In this document: piece by piece, positions 18,605 through 27,125 of the stretch
How positions within the stretch are numbered: position 1 is the first letter of the stretch
Layout of the letters: every line of letters begins with the position of its first letter
Assembly: GCF_000518785.1 (NCBI RefSeq)
Contig: NZ_JAEG01000009.1
Location: 248,001 to 312,000 of the forward strand
Source: Paenirhizobium selenitireducens ATCC BAA-1503
GTDB lineage: Bacteria > Pseudomonadota > Alphaproteobacteria > Rhizobiales > Rhizobiaceae
Reading direction: 5' to 3'
Length of the DNA stretch: 64,000 nucleotides
Position numbers and translations under genes: made by a program
Notes under the pieces: model-generated
Database searches by the model: none
Seen by the model: the letters and a program-made list of their open reading frames with translations, nothing else
Told to the model about the DNA's origin: nothing

Positions 18605-19579
18605 ATGACATTCAGATTGACAACCGTATTGGGCGCAACCGCCCTTGTCCTGGTCTCAGCCCTGGCCGCACAGGCCGAAACCGTGCTCAAATGGGCGCAT
18701 GTCTATGAAACGTCGGAGCCCTTCCACACCGAGTCGGTGTGGGCTGCCGAGGAAATCGCTAAGCGCACCGAAGGCCGCTACAAGATCGACGTCTTTCCGG
18801 CCTCGCAGCTCGGCAAGGAAGCCGACATCAACCAGGGCCTGAAGCTCGGCACCGTCGACATCATCATCTCCGGCTCGAGTTTCGCCGCGCGCGACTTCAA
18901 GCCGATCGGCGTGACCTATTTCCCCTACATCTTCCGCGATCCCAGCCATCTCCTGGCCTATACCAAGAGCGACATCTTCAAGCGGCTCTCCAAGGGCTAT
19001 GAGGACGCCACCGGCAATCACATCGCCTCGGTCACCTACTACGGCACCCGCCACACCACCTCCAACAAGCCGATCGCGAAATGCGCCGACATGGCCGGCC
19101 TGAAGATCCGCGTACCGGATGTCCCGGCCTATCTCGCCATGCCCCGCGCCTGCGGCGCCAACACCACGCCGATCGCCTTTGCCGAAGTCTATCTTGCGCT
19201 TCAGAACGGCACCGTCGAGGCCCAGGAAAACCCTCTGACGACGATCGAGGCGAAGAAGTTCTACGAGGTGCAGAAGAATATCGTGCTCACCGGTCATATC
19301 GTCGACCACCTGAACACGGTCGTTTCCAAGACCCTGTGGGGCAGCCTCTCAGACGCCGACAAGGCGATCTTCACCGAGGTCATGCAGGAAGCCTCCGCCC
19401 GGGCCACGAAGATCATCGAAGAGCGCGAAGACAAGCTCGTCGGCACCTTCAAGGAAAAGGGCATCAACGTCGTTGAAGTGGACAAGTCCGACTTCGAAAA
19501 GACCGTGCTCGAAAAGGTGACCTTCGAGGAATTCGGCTACGACAAGGCCGACTGGGAAGCGATCCGCGCCGTGAAGTAA
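18605..19579 (+). CDS. TRAP transporter solute-binding protein (DctP family), set 2
   Basis: 324 residues, periplasmic, with a clear signal peptide ending at LAAQA before ETVLKWAHV. Family motifs include RYKIDVFPASQLGKEADI, GLKIRVPDVPAYL (binding-site Arg) and FAEVYLALQNGTVEAQENP. An unusual pair of Cys residues (AKCADM and RACGAN) could form a disulfide. GGGAGGAAAG precedes the start. The gene leads transporter set 2. The neighbouring sugar-acid enzymes suggest a uronate or aldonate ligand. Confidence 0.93.
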   Translation: MTFRLTTVLGATALVLVSALAAQAETVLKWAHVYETSEPFHTESVWAAEEIAKRTEGRYKIDVFPASQLGKEADINQGLKLGTVDIIISGSSFAARDFKPIGVTYFPYIFRDPSHLLAYTKSDIFKRLSKGYEDATGNHIASVTYYGTRHTTSNKPIAKCADMAGLKIRVPDVPAYLAMPRACGANTTPIAFAEVYLALQNGTVEAQENPLTTIEAKKFYEVQKNIVLTGHIVDHLNTVVSKTLWGSLSDADKAIFTEVMQEASARATKIIEEREDKLVGTFKEKGINVVEVDKSDFEKTVLEKVTFEEFGYDKADWEAIRAVK

Positions 19580-19589
19580 AGGCGCGTCT

Positions 19590-19612
19590 CCCGGCGCCCC
19601 CGCGGCGCCGGG
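19590..19612 (+). promoter_or_regulatory. Intercistronic hairpin after TRAP binding-protein gene, set 2
   Basis: Perfect 9-base arms (CCCGGCGCC and GGCGCCGGG) with a 5-base loop lie 11 bases after the binding-protein stop and before the small-permease gene. This is the same arrangement as in set 1 and probably sets subunit ratios. Confidence 0.55.
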
Positions 19613-19650
19613 TTTCACCCTCGTGAATTCCGCTCGCTGGAGCTTTCAAC

Positions 19651-20226
19651 ATGACAGACCCAAAACACGCGCCAATCAGCGTGGACGAGATGGCGCATGC
19701 GTTCGAGGAAGAGACCGGCCCGGCCGATCTGTCGCGCTACGCCGTGGAAGACTGGCTGACGCTGGCGATCTTCTGGGGCATGGCCCTTTGCGTCTTCCTG
19801 CAGTTCTTCACCCGCTATGCCCTGAACAACAGCCTGGCCTGGACGGAAGAAATCGCCGCCAACTGCCTCGTAGTCATCGTCTTCCTCGGTTCCGTCATGT
19901 GCGTACGCATGTGCCGCCACATCCAGGTCGATCTGCTTTACCGGCTGATGTCGAAGCGCAGCGCGCGCCTGCTGCAGGGGTTCGTCGACCTCGTCGTCAT
20001 CGGTTTCTTTGCCTACACCACCTGGCTGATGTGGCGCTATGTGGCGGTGGTCGGCAGCGAGCGCATGGTCACCGTGGACCTGCCGCGCGGCATCGTCTTC
20101 TACACGGTTCTGGCCGCCTTCGCCCTGATGTTCCTGCGTTCGGTGCAGAACCTCGTCAAGGACATCACCAGTTCCAAAACGGTTCGTGAACAGGCTGAAG
20201 AAGCCGACATCCCGGCAGGAGTTTGA
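19651..20226 (+). CDS. TRAP transporter small permease (DctQ family), set 2
   Basis: 191 residues and four membrane helices. The DctQ core FFTRYALNNSLAWTEEIA and the MCRHIQVDLLYRLM loop are intact. It pairs with the large permease that begins three bases after its stop. The N-terminal 35 residues are hydrophilic and slightly longer than usual. Confidence 0.92.
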   Translation: MTDPKHAPISVDEMAHAFEEETGPADLSRYAVEDWLTLAIFWGMALCVFLQFFTRYALNNSLAWTEEIAANCLVVIVFLGSVMCVRMCRHIQVDLLYRLMSKRSARLLQGFVDLVVIGFFAYTTWLMWRYVAVVGSERMVTVDLPRGIVFYTVLAAFALMFLRSVQNLVKDITSSKTVREQAEEADIPAGV

Positions 20227-20229
20227 ACA

Positions 20230-21636
20230 GTGCTGCTTCTCATTGGTGCATTCCTGCTTCTCATGATCCTCGGCACGCCGGTCGCGGTTGCCATGGGTGT
20301 GGCGTCGCTGTCCTATCTCCTGGTCTATGGCGTCGCGCCCGACATCATCGCCGCGCAGCGCATGATTGCCGGCGTGGAGAGCTTTCCGCTGATCGCCGTT
20401 CCCTTCTTCATCCTCGCCGGCAATCTCATGAACATCGCCGGCGTCACCGGCCGCATCTACCATTTCGCCCTGTCGCTGGTCGGCTGGATGAAGGGCGGCC
20501 TGGCCCAGGTGAACATCATCGGTTCCGTGGTGTTCTCCGGCATGTCGGGCACCGCGCTTGCGGATGCGGCGGGCATCGGCACGATCGAAATCAAAGCGAT
20601 GAAGGATCACGGCTATCCGGTCGAGGCCGCCGTCGGCGTGACCGCGGCCTCGGCGACGCTCGGACCCATTTTTCCGCCGTCCCTGCCCTTCGTCATCTAC
20701 GGCATGATGGCCAATGCCTCGATCGGCGCGCTGTTCATGGCCGGCATCCTGCCCGGCATCGTCATCACCGCGCTTCTGATGATCACCGTCTACATCTTCG
20801 CCCGGCGGAACGGCTGGGGTTCGGATACGCCGTTCGAGCTGCGGCGGTTGGCCGGCGCCTCGCTGGAAGTCGTCGTCGTGCTGTGTTTCCCCGCGGCGAT
20901 CTATCTGCTGATCATGGCCGGCCTTTCCGTCAATGTCGCGGTGCTGATCGGGCTGGCCCTGCTCGTGGCGCTCGACTGGTACTTCGATTTTCACGCCGTC
21001 ATGGCGCTGATGACGCCGGTCCTCCTGATTGGCGGCATGACGATGGGATGGTTCACGCCGACCGAAGCGGCGGTCGCCGCGGTGATCTGGTCGCTGTTCC
21101 TCGGCCTGGTGCGCTACCGCACCATGACCTTCCGGGCGCTGGCCAAGGCCTCCTTCGACACGATCGAGACCACGGCTTCGGTGCTGTTCATCGTCACGGC
21201 GGCATCGATCTTCGCCTGGCTGCTGACGGTCAGCCAGGCAGCGCAGCTGTTCTCGGACTTCATGTTCTCGCTGACCGACAACTGGTGGACCTTCCTTATC
21301 CTGGTCAACGTGCTGCTGCTGATCATCGGCGCTTTCCTCGACACGATCGCGGCCATCAGCATCCTGGTGCCGATCCTGCTGCCGATCGCCGCCCGCTACG
21401 GCATCGATCCCGTGCATCTGGGCCTCATCATTACGCTCAACCTGATGATCGGCCTCCTGACCCCACCCGTCGGCATGGTCCTCTTCGTCCTGTCGCGGAT
21501 CTCGAAACTGTCGGTGGAACGCACGACCATGGCCATCCTCCCCTGGATGATCCCCTTGTTCGTCGCCCTCTTGCTGATCACCTTCATCCCGGCGCTGACG
21601 CTCTGGCTGCCGACGCAGCTCGGCCTCATCCGCTGA
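20230..21636 (+). CDS. TRAP transporter large permease (DctM family), set 2
   Basis: 468 residues with about twelve hydrophobic segments. It starts at GTG 20230, giving LLLIGAFLLLMILGTPVAVA, the standard DctM beginning. Other family motifs are PFFILAGNLMNIAG, SGMSGTALADAAGIG and TAASATLGPIFPPS. It is 42 residues longer than the set-1 protein, mainly through an extra central hydrophobic region. It transports with the dctQ- and dctP-type subunits just upstream. Confidence 0.93.
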   Translation: MLLLIGAFLLLMILGTPVAVAMGVASLSYLLVYGVAPDIIAAQRMIAGVESFPLIAVPFFILAGNLMNIAGVTGRIYHFALSLVGWMKGGLAQVNIIGSVVFSGMSGTALADAAGIGTIEIKAMKDHGYPVEAAVGVTAASATLGPIFPPSLPFVIYGMMANASIGALFMAGILPGIVITALLMITVYIFARRNGWGSDTPFELRRLAGASLEVVVVLCFPAAIYLLIMAGLSVNVAVLIGLALLVALDWYFDFHAVMALMTPVLLIGGMTMGWFTPTEAAVAAVIWSLFLGLVRYRTMTFRALAKASFDTIETTASVLFIVTAASIFAWLLTVSQAAQLFSDFMFSLTDNWWTFLILVNVLLLIIGAFLDTIAAISILVPILLPIAARYGIDPVHLGLIITLNLMIGLLTPPVGMVLFVLSRISKLSVERTTMAILPWMIPLFVALLLITFIPALTLWLPTQLGLIR

Positions 21637-21693
21637 CCGACCCGCCTGCGCGCTTCGGCGCGCGGGCGCCATTGTTATAAACAGAGAGAAAAC

Positions 21694-22755
21694 ATGCTGA
21701 CGCGGGTGGCACGCCTATACGGAACACGCGACTTGCGGGTCGAGACGCAGCCAATGCCGCCGCTCGGACCGGGCGAGGTGCTGCTGTGCATGGCCGCCGG
21801 CGGGATCTGCGGATCCGATCTGCACTATTACCAGGACGGCGGGTTTGGTCCGGTGCGCGTCCGCGAACCGATCATTGCCGGCCATGAGGCGTCGGGCTTT
21901 GTCGAGGCGGTCGGCGAAGGCGTCGATCCCACCAAAATCAGGCCCGGAATGCTGGTCGCCGTCAATCCGTCACAGCCCTGCGGCCAATGCCACTATTGCC
22001 GGCTGGACCAGCCCATCCACTGCCTGTCCATGCGCTTCATGGGCAGTGCCATGCGCGTGCCGCACGAACAGGGCATGTTTCGCGACCGGATGATCGTGCC
22101 GGCGATCCAGTGCCACCCCGTTTTCGGCGATGTGACGCCGGCGGAAGCCGCCTGCGCGGAGCCGCTGGCCGTCTGCCTGCATGCCGTGGCCCAGTCGGGT
22201 GTGCTGACAGGCGCAAAAGTCCTGGTGACCGGCGCCGGGCCTATCGGCCTGTTGACCGTCGCGGCGGTCCGCCATGCAGGCGCCGCCGAAATCGTCGTCA
22301 CCGATCTGAGCGACGCGGCGCTTTCCCGGGCCCCGGCCATGGGCGCCACCGCCACGCTCAACGTGGCGAGCGACCCCGACGGTCTCGCTCCCTGGCAGCG
22401 GGACAAGGGACAGTTCGATGTGGTCTTCGACTGCTCGGCGGCGGGTCCCGCGCTGCGCTCGGCCTTCGCAGCCCTGAAGCCGCGCGGCACGCTCGTGCAG
22501 GTCGGCGTGACCGGCGACATCACCATTCCACTCAACGCCCTGGTCGGCAAGGAAATCGTCTGGCGCGGCTCGCAGCGCTTCGACCGCGAATTCGCCGAGG
22601 CGGTGGCGCTCATTTCCAGCCGGACCATCGACGTCCGGCCGATCATTTCCCACGCATTCCCGCTCGAACAGGCGACCCAGGCCTTCGAGCAGGCCGGCGA
22701 CCGCAGCGTCGCCTGCAAGGTCCAGATCACCTTCGGCGACGCCCTCAGACCATAG
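21694..22755 (+). CDS. Zinc-dependent alcohol dehydrogenase, L-idonate 5-dehydrogenase type
   Basis: 353 residues, medium-chain dehydrogenase. The catalytic zinc Cys is in GGICGSDLHYYQ, the GHE motif follows, and the structural zinc has four Cys (CGQCHYC...HC). The Rossmann motif is VTGAGPIGLL. The sequence is closest to IdnD-type enzymes (L-idonate to 5-ketogluconate), but related enzymes act on fructuronate, mannonate or sorbitol. It follows the TRAP permease by 57 bases with the site AGAGAGAAAAC and precedes the uxuA stump, so a UxuB-like step is also possible. Confidence 0.85.
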   Translation: MLTRVARLYGTRDLRVETQPMPPLGPGEVLLCMAAGGICGSDLHYYQDGGFGPVRVREPIIAGHEASGFVEAVGEGVDPTKIRPGMLVAVNPSQPCGQCHYCRLDQPIHCLSMRFMGSAMRVPHEQGMFRDRMIVPAIQCHPVFGDVTPAEAACAEPLAVCLHAVAQSGVLTGAKVLVTGAGPIGLLTVAAVRHAGAAEIVVTDLSDAALSRAPAMGATATLNVASDPDGLAPWQRDKGQFDVVFDCSAAGPALRSAFAALKPRGTLVQVGVTGDITIPLNALVGKEIVWRGSQRFDREFAEAVALISSRTIDVRPIISHAFPLEQATQAFEQAGDRSVACKVQITFGDALRP

Positions 22756-22767
22756 AGGACAGAAACG

Positions 22768-22860
22768 ATGAGACATGCATGGCGGTGGTTTGACCCTCTC
22801 GACAAGGTGACGGTGCGCGATGCGGCGCAAGCCGGAGCGGAAAGTATCGTCAGCGCCCCG
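22768..22860 (+). pseudogene. uxuA: uxuA remnant: first 31 codons of mannonate dehydratase
   Basis: The ATG at 22768, 12 bases after the dehydrogenase stop, opens with MRHAWRWFDPLDKVTV then RDAAQAGAESIVSAP. This is a close match to the start of UxuA (mannonate dehydratase, MRxTWRWFGPxDxVSxxDxRQAGAxGIVxALH). Homology ends abruptly at about base 22860 and the frame stops at about 22893. The rest of the roughly 400-residue gene is gone. The position fits an intact ancestral operon ending in uxuA. The 280 bases up to the iclR start hold no gene that I recognise. Confidence 0.8.
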
Positions 22861-23140
22861 CACGCGGACAAACTGGATAGCATCCCATGTTCCTGAGCGG
22901 CTCGAAACGACGGAGCTACCGGTATCATCGGTGAGCACTCGCGCTCCTGCTTTGACTCAAGTTCCAAAGGATTATCCCCGCCGAAATCGTGCACGCAACT
23001 CCGCGAGACTTTGCACCTCGCTGTGAAGTGGCGGCGGAGTTGGAGCGTCCGCACTCGGGAATCCATGTAACCGATTGATCGCTCTTTCATGTCGACCAGG
23101 AAGTAGGTTGGAAAGAGGTGCGATTTGGAGAAAGGGTAAT

Positions 23141-23587
23141 ATGGCTGCCGACGTGGGCGAAGAGGAAAAACAGAAAGCGTCACGCAGCCAGACGCTCGTG
23201 CGTGGGCTCAAGATCCTCGATGCGGTCTCCGACCGACCGCGCAACATCGCGGAAATAGCGTCGCTGACGGGGCTCACCTTCAGCACCGTGCATCGAATCG
23301 TGTCGGTGCTGCTGGAGCGACGCTATCTCAAGACCGAGAACCCGCGCGAATTCGCCCTCGGTCCGCGCCTGAACGAACTCGGTTTCGCTGCCTGTTCCCA
23401 GACCGATCTGGCGCGCGTGGCCCGACCGCGGCTGGAGGATCTGTCGCGCGAGACGCGCGACACCGTTCATCTGGCGCAACTCGACGGCTGGGAAGTCGCC
23501 TATCTCGACAAGCTGCGCGGCGCCCGCCCGGTTGAGATCAGTTCGCGGATCGCCTGCCAGGCCCACGCCGCCGGCAATACTGCATGA
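23141..23587 (+). pseudogene. Truncated IclR-family regulator
   Basis: 148 residues from the ATG at 23141 (preceded by GGAGAAAGG). The N-terminal winged helix is complete (TLVRGLKILDAVSDRPRNIAE, then FSTVHRIVSVLLERRYL), and the IclR ligand domain begins (ETRDTVHLAQLDGWEVAYLDK). Homology stops after VEISSRI and the frame ends 11 residues later, about 110 residues short of the usual 255-270. It could still bind DNA but lacks most of the effector domain. The break, like that in uxuA just upstream, suggests deletions at this locus. Confidence 0.75.
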
Positions 23588-23897
23588 TTTGACCGCTTGA
23601 TGAATGCATCCGCGCGCTCCTCCCAGATAGCGCGTCTTCGTTTCTGGCATGCGCTTATTATGGCGCAGGGGAAAAGGGTGAGCCAAACGCAAATTGTGTC
23701 CAACAAGCGGACAGAACCCTTCAGGCAGGTCAATGCGAAATTCAGAAGCGTGTCTTCGCGACCCTGCCGGACAGACGCAAGAGAGGCCACGGCGCCAGGC
23801 GCGCGCCCGCAATTCCATCAACGCCGCGAATAGCACTATCAGTTTGTTTCATGGCCACCTGCTGCATTCCCGCTTGACTCGATCAGCATCCGTTTTC
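23588..23897. other. Non-coding stretch after truncated iclR
   Basis: I see no gene here on either strand that I can support. The abrupt ends of uxuA and iclR upstream suggest this is scrambled deletion-junction DNA. The composition is lower in G+C than that of its neighbours. Confidence 0.4.
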
Positions 23898-23919
23898 AAG
23901 ATGTGTTGTCAGACATCTT
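23898..23919. promoter_or_regulatory. Candidate FrlR-type operator upstream of the ABC transporter operon
   Basis: A 22-base site with perfect 7-base arms (AAGATGT and ACATCTT) surrounds the core TTGTCAGACA at 23906-23915. The same core occurs at 30830-30839 and 30949-30958, before the deglycase and regulator genes. It ends 45 bases upstream of the binding-protein start. Confidence 0.65.
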
Positions 23920-23964
23920 ACATATCCGGGAACAAAAAAGGCTGACATGCCGAAGGAGGACTGC

Positions 23965-24792
23965 TTGAACAGATTGCTCATGAAACTCGCCATTGGCGCC
24001 ACCGCCCTGGCAATGGCCGGCATGGCCCATGCCGGCACGACGCTCGACCGCGTCATGGAAAAGAAGGCCATGGTCGTGGCCACCAACAGCGGCTGGCCGC
24101 CGCAGAGCTTCCTCGACGACAACAACGAGATGGTCGGCTTCGACATCGACGTGTCGCGGGAAATCGCCAAGCGTCTCGGCGTCGAGGTTACCTTCGAAAC
24201 GCCGGACTGGCAGACCCTGACCGGCGGCCGCTGGCAGGGCCGTTACGATCTGGGCGTCGGCTCCGTCACCCCGACCAAGGCGCGCGCCCAGGTCATCGAT
24301 TTCGTCGGGATCTACTACTACAGCCCCTATGTCTACGTCGTGCACAAGGACAGCGAGGCGAAATCGGTCGCCGACCTGAAGGGCAAGATCATCGGCGTCG
24401 AGACCGCCACCACCTCCGAGGACTTCGTCCGCCGCCAGCTGGAAATCGATGCACCGGGCCTTCCGCCGATCGAATACAAGCTGGAGCCGGGCGAAATCCG
24501 CACCTTCGCCGACAGCATGCTGCCCTTCGACGACCTTCGCCTTGGGCCGGGCGTTCGTCTCGATTCCGTGATCGCGCCTGAGCAGACCGCTCAGAACGCC
24601 ATCAAGAACGGTTATCCGCTGCGCGTCATCGAAGGCGAGTACGCCTTCCGCGAACCGCTGGTGGTGATCGCCGAGAAGGTCGATCCGGAATGGACCGCCA
24701 AGGTCGGCGGCCTGATCGAGGAGATGAAGAAGGACGGTACGCTCGCGACCCTGACCACCAAGTGGTACGGCAAGGATTATAGCGCCGACTGA
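23965..24792 (+). CDS. Amino-acid-type ABC transporter substrate-binding protein (fructosamine locus)
   Basis: 275 residues, periplasmic, SBP_bac_3 family. The ribosome site GGAGGA at 23955-23960 points to TTG at 23965 as the start; ATG codons at 23947 and 23980 are in frame alternatives. The start then reads LNRLLMKLAIGATALAMAG with cleavage after AHA. Family motifs include VVATNSGWPPQSFLDDNNEMVGFDIDV and LTGGRWQGRYDLGVGSVTPT. With the permease and ATPase downstream it would import an amino-acid-like compound. The facing kinase and deglycase suggest an Amadori compound such as a fructosyl amino acid. Confidence 0.85.
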   Translation: MNRLLMKLAIGATALAMAGMAHAGTTLDRVMEKKAMVVATNSGWPPQSFLDDNNEMVGFDIDVSREIAKRLGVEVTFETPDWQTLTGGRWQGRYDLGVGSVTPTKARAQVIDFVGIYYYSPYVYVVHKDSEAKSVADLKGKIIGVETATTSEDFVRRQLEIDAPGLPPIEYKLEPGEIRTFADSMLPFDDLRLGPGVRLDSVIAPEQTAQNAIKNGYPLRVIEGEYAFREPLVVIAEKVDPEWTAKVGGLIEEMKKDGTLATLTTKWYGKDYSAD

Positions 24793-24798
24793 TCGACA

Positions 24799-24832
24799 AG
24801 CCCGTGGCGGTCTTCAACACCCGCCGCGGGCT
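24799..24832 (+). promoter_or_regulatory. Hairpin after binding-protein gene
   Basis: Twelve-base arms with one G-T pair (AGCCCGTGGCGG and CCGCCGCGGGCT), a 10-base loop and TTCCC after it, starting six bases after the binding-protein stop. It is probably a partial terminator or an mRNA 3' protector that favours the binding protein over the permease genes. Confidence 0.6.
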
Positions 24833-24856
24833 TTCCCAACCACGGATGCTTCCCCA

Positions 24857-26137
24857 ATGTCTTATCCCGATACCTATTACGCCCGCACCATGGCGGACAC
24901 CGCCACCCGCCCGTCTCTCTCCGGCCCGGTCGAATGCGACACCGTCATCGTCGGCGCAGGCCTTGCTGGTCTGACAACCGCGCTTGAGCTGGCAAGGGCC
25001 GGCCAGCGTGTCGTCGTCCTCGAGGCGCAGAGCGTCGGCTTCGGCGCATCCGGCCGCAATGGCGGTTTCGTCGGCCCGGGCTATTCGACGGGAACGGATG
25101 CCATCGCCCGCATCGCCGGCACTGAAAAGGCGCATCGGCTCCATCTCCTGTCGATCGAGGGCATGGACTATGTGCACAACAGCATTCGCGACCTTTCCAT
25201 CACCGATGCGGCGCCCACGAGCGGCGTGCTCAGCGTCCTGCGCTACGACGGCGGAGCGGACCTCAAGGCCCATGCCGACGAGTCCCGGCGCAAGTATGAC
25301 TACGAACTGGAATACCTGGAGACCAGCAAAGTCCGGCAGCGGCTCAACTCGAAGCGCTATTTCCAGGGGCTGCGCGACGGACGCTCCTTCCACATTCATC
25401 CCTTGAACTATCTGCGCGGCCTTGCCGCCGCGATCGAGACGCTGGGCGGGCGCATCTACGAAAATTCCCCTGCAGTCAGCGCCAGGCTCGACGGCGCGTC
25501 CAAGCAGATCGTCACGGCGGGCGGGCGGGTCGATGCCCGCCAAGTCGTCTTTTCCACCGGTGGCTATACCGGAGCCCTGAACCCGCGCCTCAAGCGCGCC
25601 TTCCTGCCGATCGCCACCTATGTGATGGTCAGCGAGGAGGCGCCCGACCTGATCACCTCGGCGATCGCCACGACCGACGCCATCGGCGACAATCGCCGCG
25701 CCGGCGACTACTACCGCGTCGTGGACGGCGGCCGTCGTCTGCTCTGGGGCGGGCGCATCACGACGCGGGCAGGGTCCACCGAGGCCCTTGTGCGCGAACT
25801 GCGCAGCGAAATGGTCAACACCTATCCGCAACTGGCCGGCTTGAAGACCGAACTCGCCTGGTCGGGACTGATGTCCTATGCCCGTCACCTCATGCCCCAG
25901 ATCGGCGAAATGGCGCCGGGCGTCTGGCATTGCACGGCATTCGGCGGACATGGCCTCAACACCACCGCGATCGGCGGCAAGGTCGTCGCGGAGGGCATCC
26001 TCGGCACCAGCGACCGTTACCGGCTGTTCGAACCGTTCGGGCTGGTGTGGGCCGGCGGACTGGCCGGGCTTGCCGTCGCCCAGTTGACCTATTGGAAACT
26101 GCAGATGCAGGATTGGTGGCGCGAGCGCGCGGCCTGA
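24857..26137 (+). CDS. FAD-dependent amine oxidoreductase (DAO/PuuB-like)
   Basis: 426 residues. The dinucleotide-binding motif VIVGAGLAGLTTALELA is near residue 30, then GFGASGRNGGFVGPGYS and the C-terminal GGHGLNTTAIGGKVVAEGI, as in the DadA/PuuB/glycine-oxidase family. Members oxidise secondary amines such as gamma-glutamylputrescine, N-methyl amino acids or opines. In this operon it could oxidatively cleave an Amadori compound or process the released amine; the substrate is inferred only from context. It is encoded between the binding protein and the permease, so it is certainly part of the catabolic unit. Confidence 0.85.
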   Translation: MSYPDTYYARTMADTATRPSLSGPVECDTVIVGAGLAGLTTALELARAGQRVVVLEAQSVGFGASGRNGGFVGPGYSTGTDAIARIAGTEKAHRLHLLSIEGMDYVHNSIRDLSITDAAPTSGVLSVLRYDGGADLKAHADESRRKYDYELEYLETSKVRQRLNSKRYFQGLRDGRSFHIHPLNYLRGLAAAIETLGGRIYENSPAVSARLDGASKQIVTAGGRVDARQVVFSTGGYTGALNPRLKRAFLPIATYVMVSEEAPDLITSAIATTDAIGDNRRAGDYYRVVDGGRRLLWGGRITTRAGSTEALVRELRSEMVNTYPQLAGLKTELAWSGLMSYARHLMPQIGEMAPGVWHCTAFGGHGLNTTAIGGKVVAEGILGTSDRYRLFEPFGLVWAGGLAGLAVAQLTYWKLQMQDWWRERAA

Positions 26138-26153
26138 GAAACGGGATCCCACG

Positions 26154-27125
26154 ATGATTGGCCGACTGATACTTACTTATCCCGAAACATCACGCCGCCT
26201 CGGCGGGCTGCTGACGCTGCTCGTCTTCGTGGCGGCAATCTACAGCCTCGGCATATCCTCCGCCTGGATCGGATACATCGTCCCGCCGGCTGCCGGCTGG
26301 CTCGAAGGCAATCCCCAGCGCGGACGGCTGGTCTCGGCGCTCGTCATCGCGCTGATCGCCGTGGTCAACTGGAAGGCTTTGCGGCAGTTGTCCCGCCGCC
26401 AGCAGATCGTCGGCGTCTGGCTCGAGCTCTTCGCCCTGCTGATGGTGTTCTTCTACTCCTTCGACCTGTCCTTCACCTTCATCGCCAAGAAGATCGGCTT
26501 CCTGATCAGCCAGGGCGTCGTCACCACCCTCTACATCTCGGCCATCTCGATCGTCATCGCGACGCTCATCGCCCTTGCTGGCGCGATCGCCAAGCTGTCG
26601 AAGAACGGCGTGATCTACGGACTGGCGACCTTCTACACCTCGCTTTTCCGCGGCCTGCCGCTGCTCATGCAGATCTACATCATCTATCTCGGACTACCGC
26701 AGGTGGGCTATGTCATCGGGGCGGTACCGGCCGGCATCCTGGCGCTCTCCCTGTGCTACGGCGCCTATATGACCGAGATCTTTCGCGCCGGCATCGAGAG
26801 CATCCATCGCGGCCAGAGCGAAGGCGCAACCGCACTGGGGCTCAATTCGAGCCAGACCATGGGTCTCGTCATCCTGCCCCAGGCCATGCGCGTCATCATC
26901 CCGCCGACGGGCAACCAGTTCATCGCCATGCTGAAGGACTCCTCGCTGATCTCCGTCGTCGGCGTGTGGGAACTCATGTATCTGGCGCGCACCCAGGGCC
27001 AGACCGAGTTCCGCCATATCGAGATGCTGATCACCGCGTCGATGATCTACTGGCTGCTGTCGATCGGCCTGGAGTTCATCCAGTCGCGGGTCGAGGAACG
27101 GTTCGGGCGGTTCAATGTCCGATAG
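26154..27125 (+). CDS. Amino-acid-type ABC transporter permease
   Basis: 323 residues, longer than the usual 220-250 because of an N-terminal extension with one or two extra hydrophobic segments (about residues 17-45). The HisM/GlnP-type core follows, with the helix pair starting GVVTTLYISAISIVIATL and the EAA-like loop SEGATALGLNSSQTMGLVILP that contacts the ATPase. Its last codons overlap the start of the EamA gene by 11 bases. Partner of the binding protein upstream and the ATPase downstream. Confidence 0.92.
   Translation: MIGRLILTYPETSRRLGGLLTLLVFVAAIYSLGISSAWIGYIVPPAAGWLEGNPQRGRLVSALVIALIAVVNWKALRQLSRRQQIVGVWLELFALLMVFFYSFDLSFTFIAKKIGFLISQGVVTTLYISAISIVIATLIALAGAIAKLSKNGVIYGLATFYTSLFRGLPLLMQIYIIYLGLPQVGYVIGAVPAGILALSLCYGAYMTEIFRAGIESIHRGQSEGATALGLNSSQTMGLVILPQAMRVIIPPTGNQFIAMLKDSSLISVVGVWELMYLARTQGQTEFRHIEMLITASMIYWLLSIGLEFIQSRVEERFGRFNVR

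Noticed and set aside
19615..21672. Long antisense frame (over 680 codons) across the second TRAP permease genes
   Set aside because: Composition is extremely rich in R, D, E, Q and H, as expected for an antisense reading of membrane proteins. The sense genes are clear.
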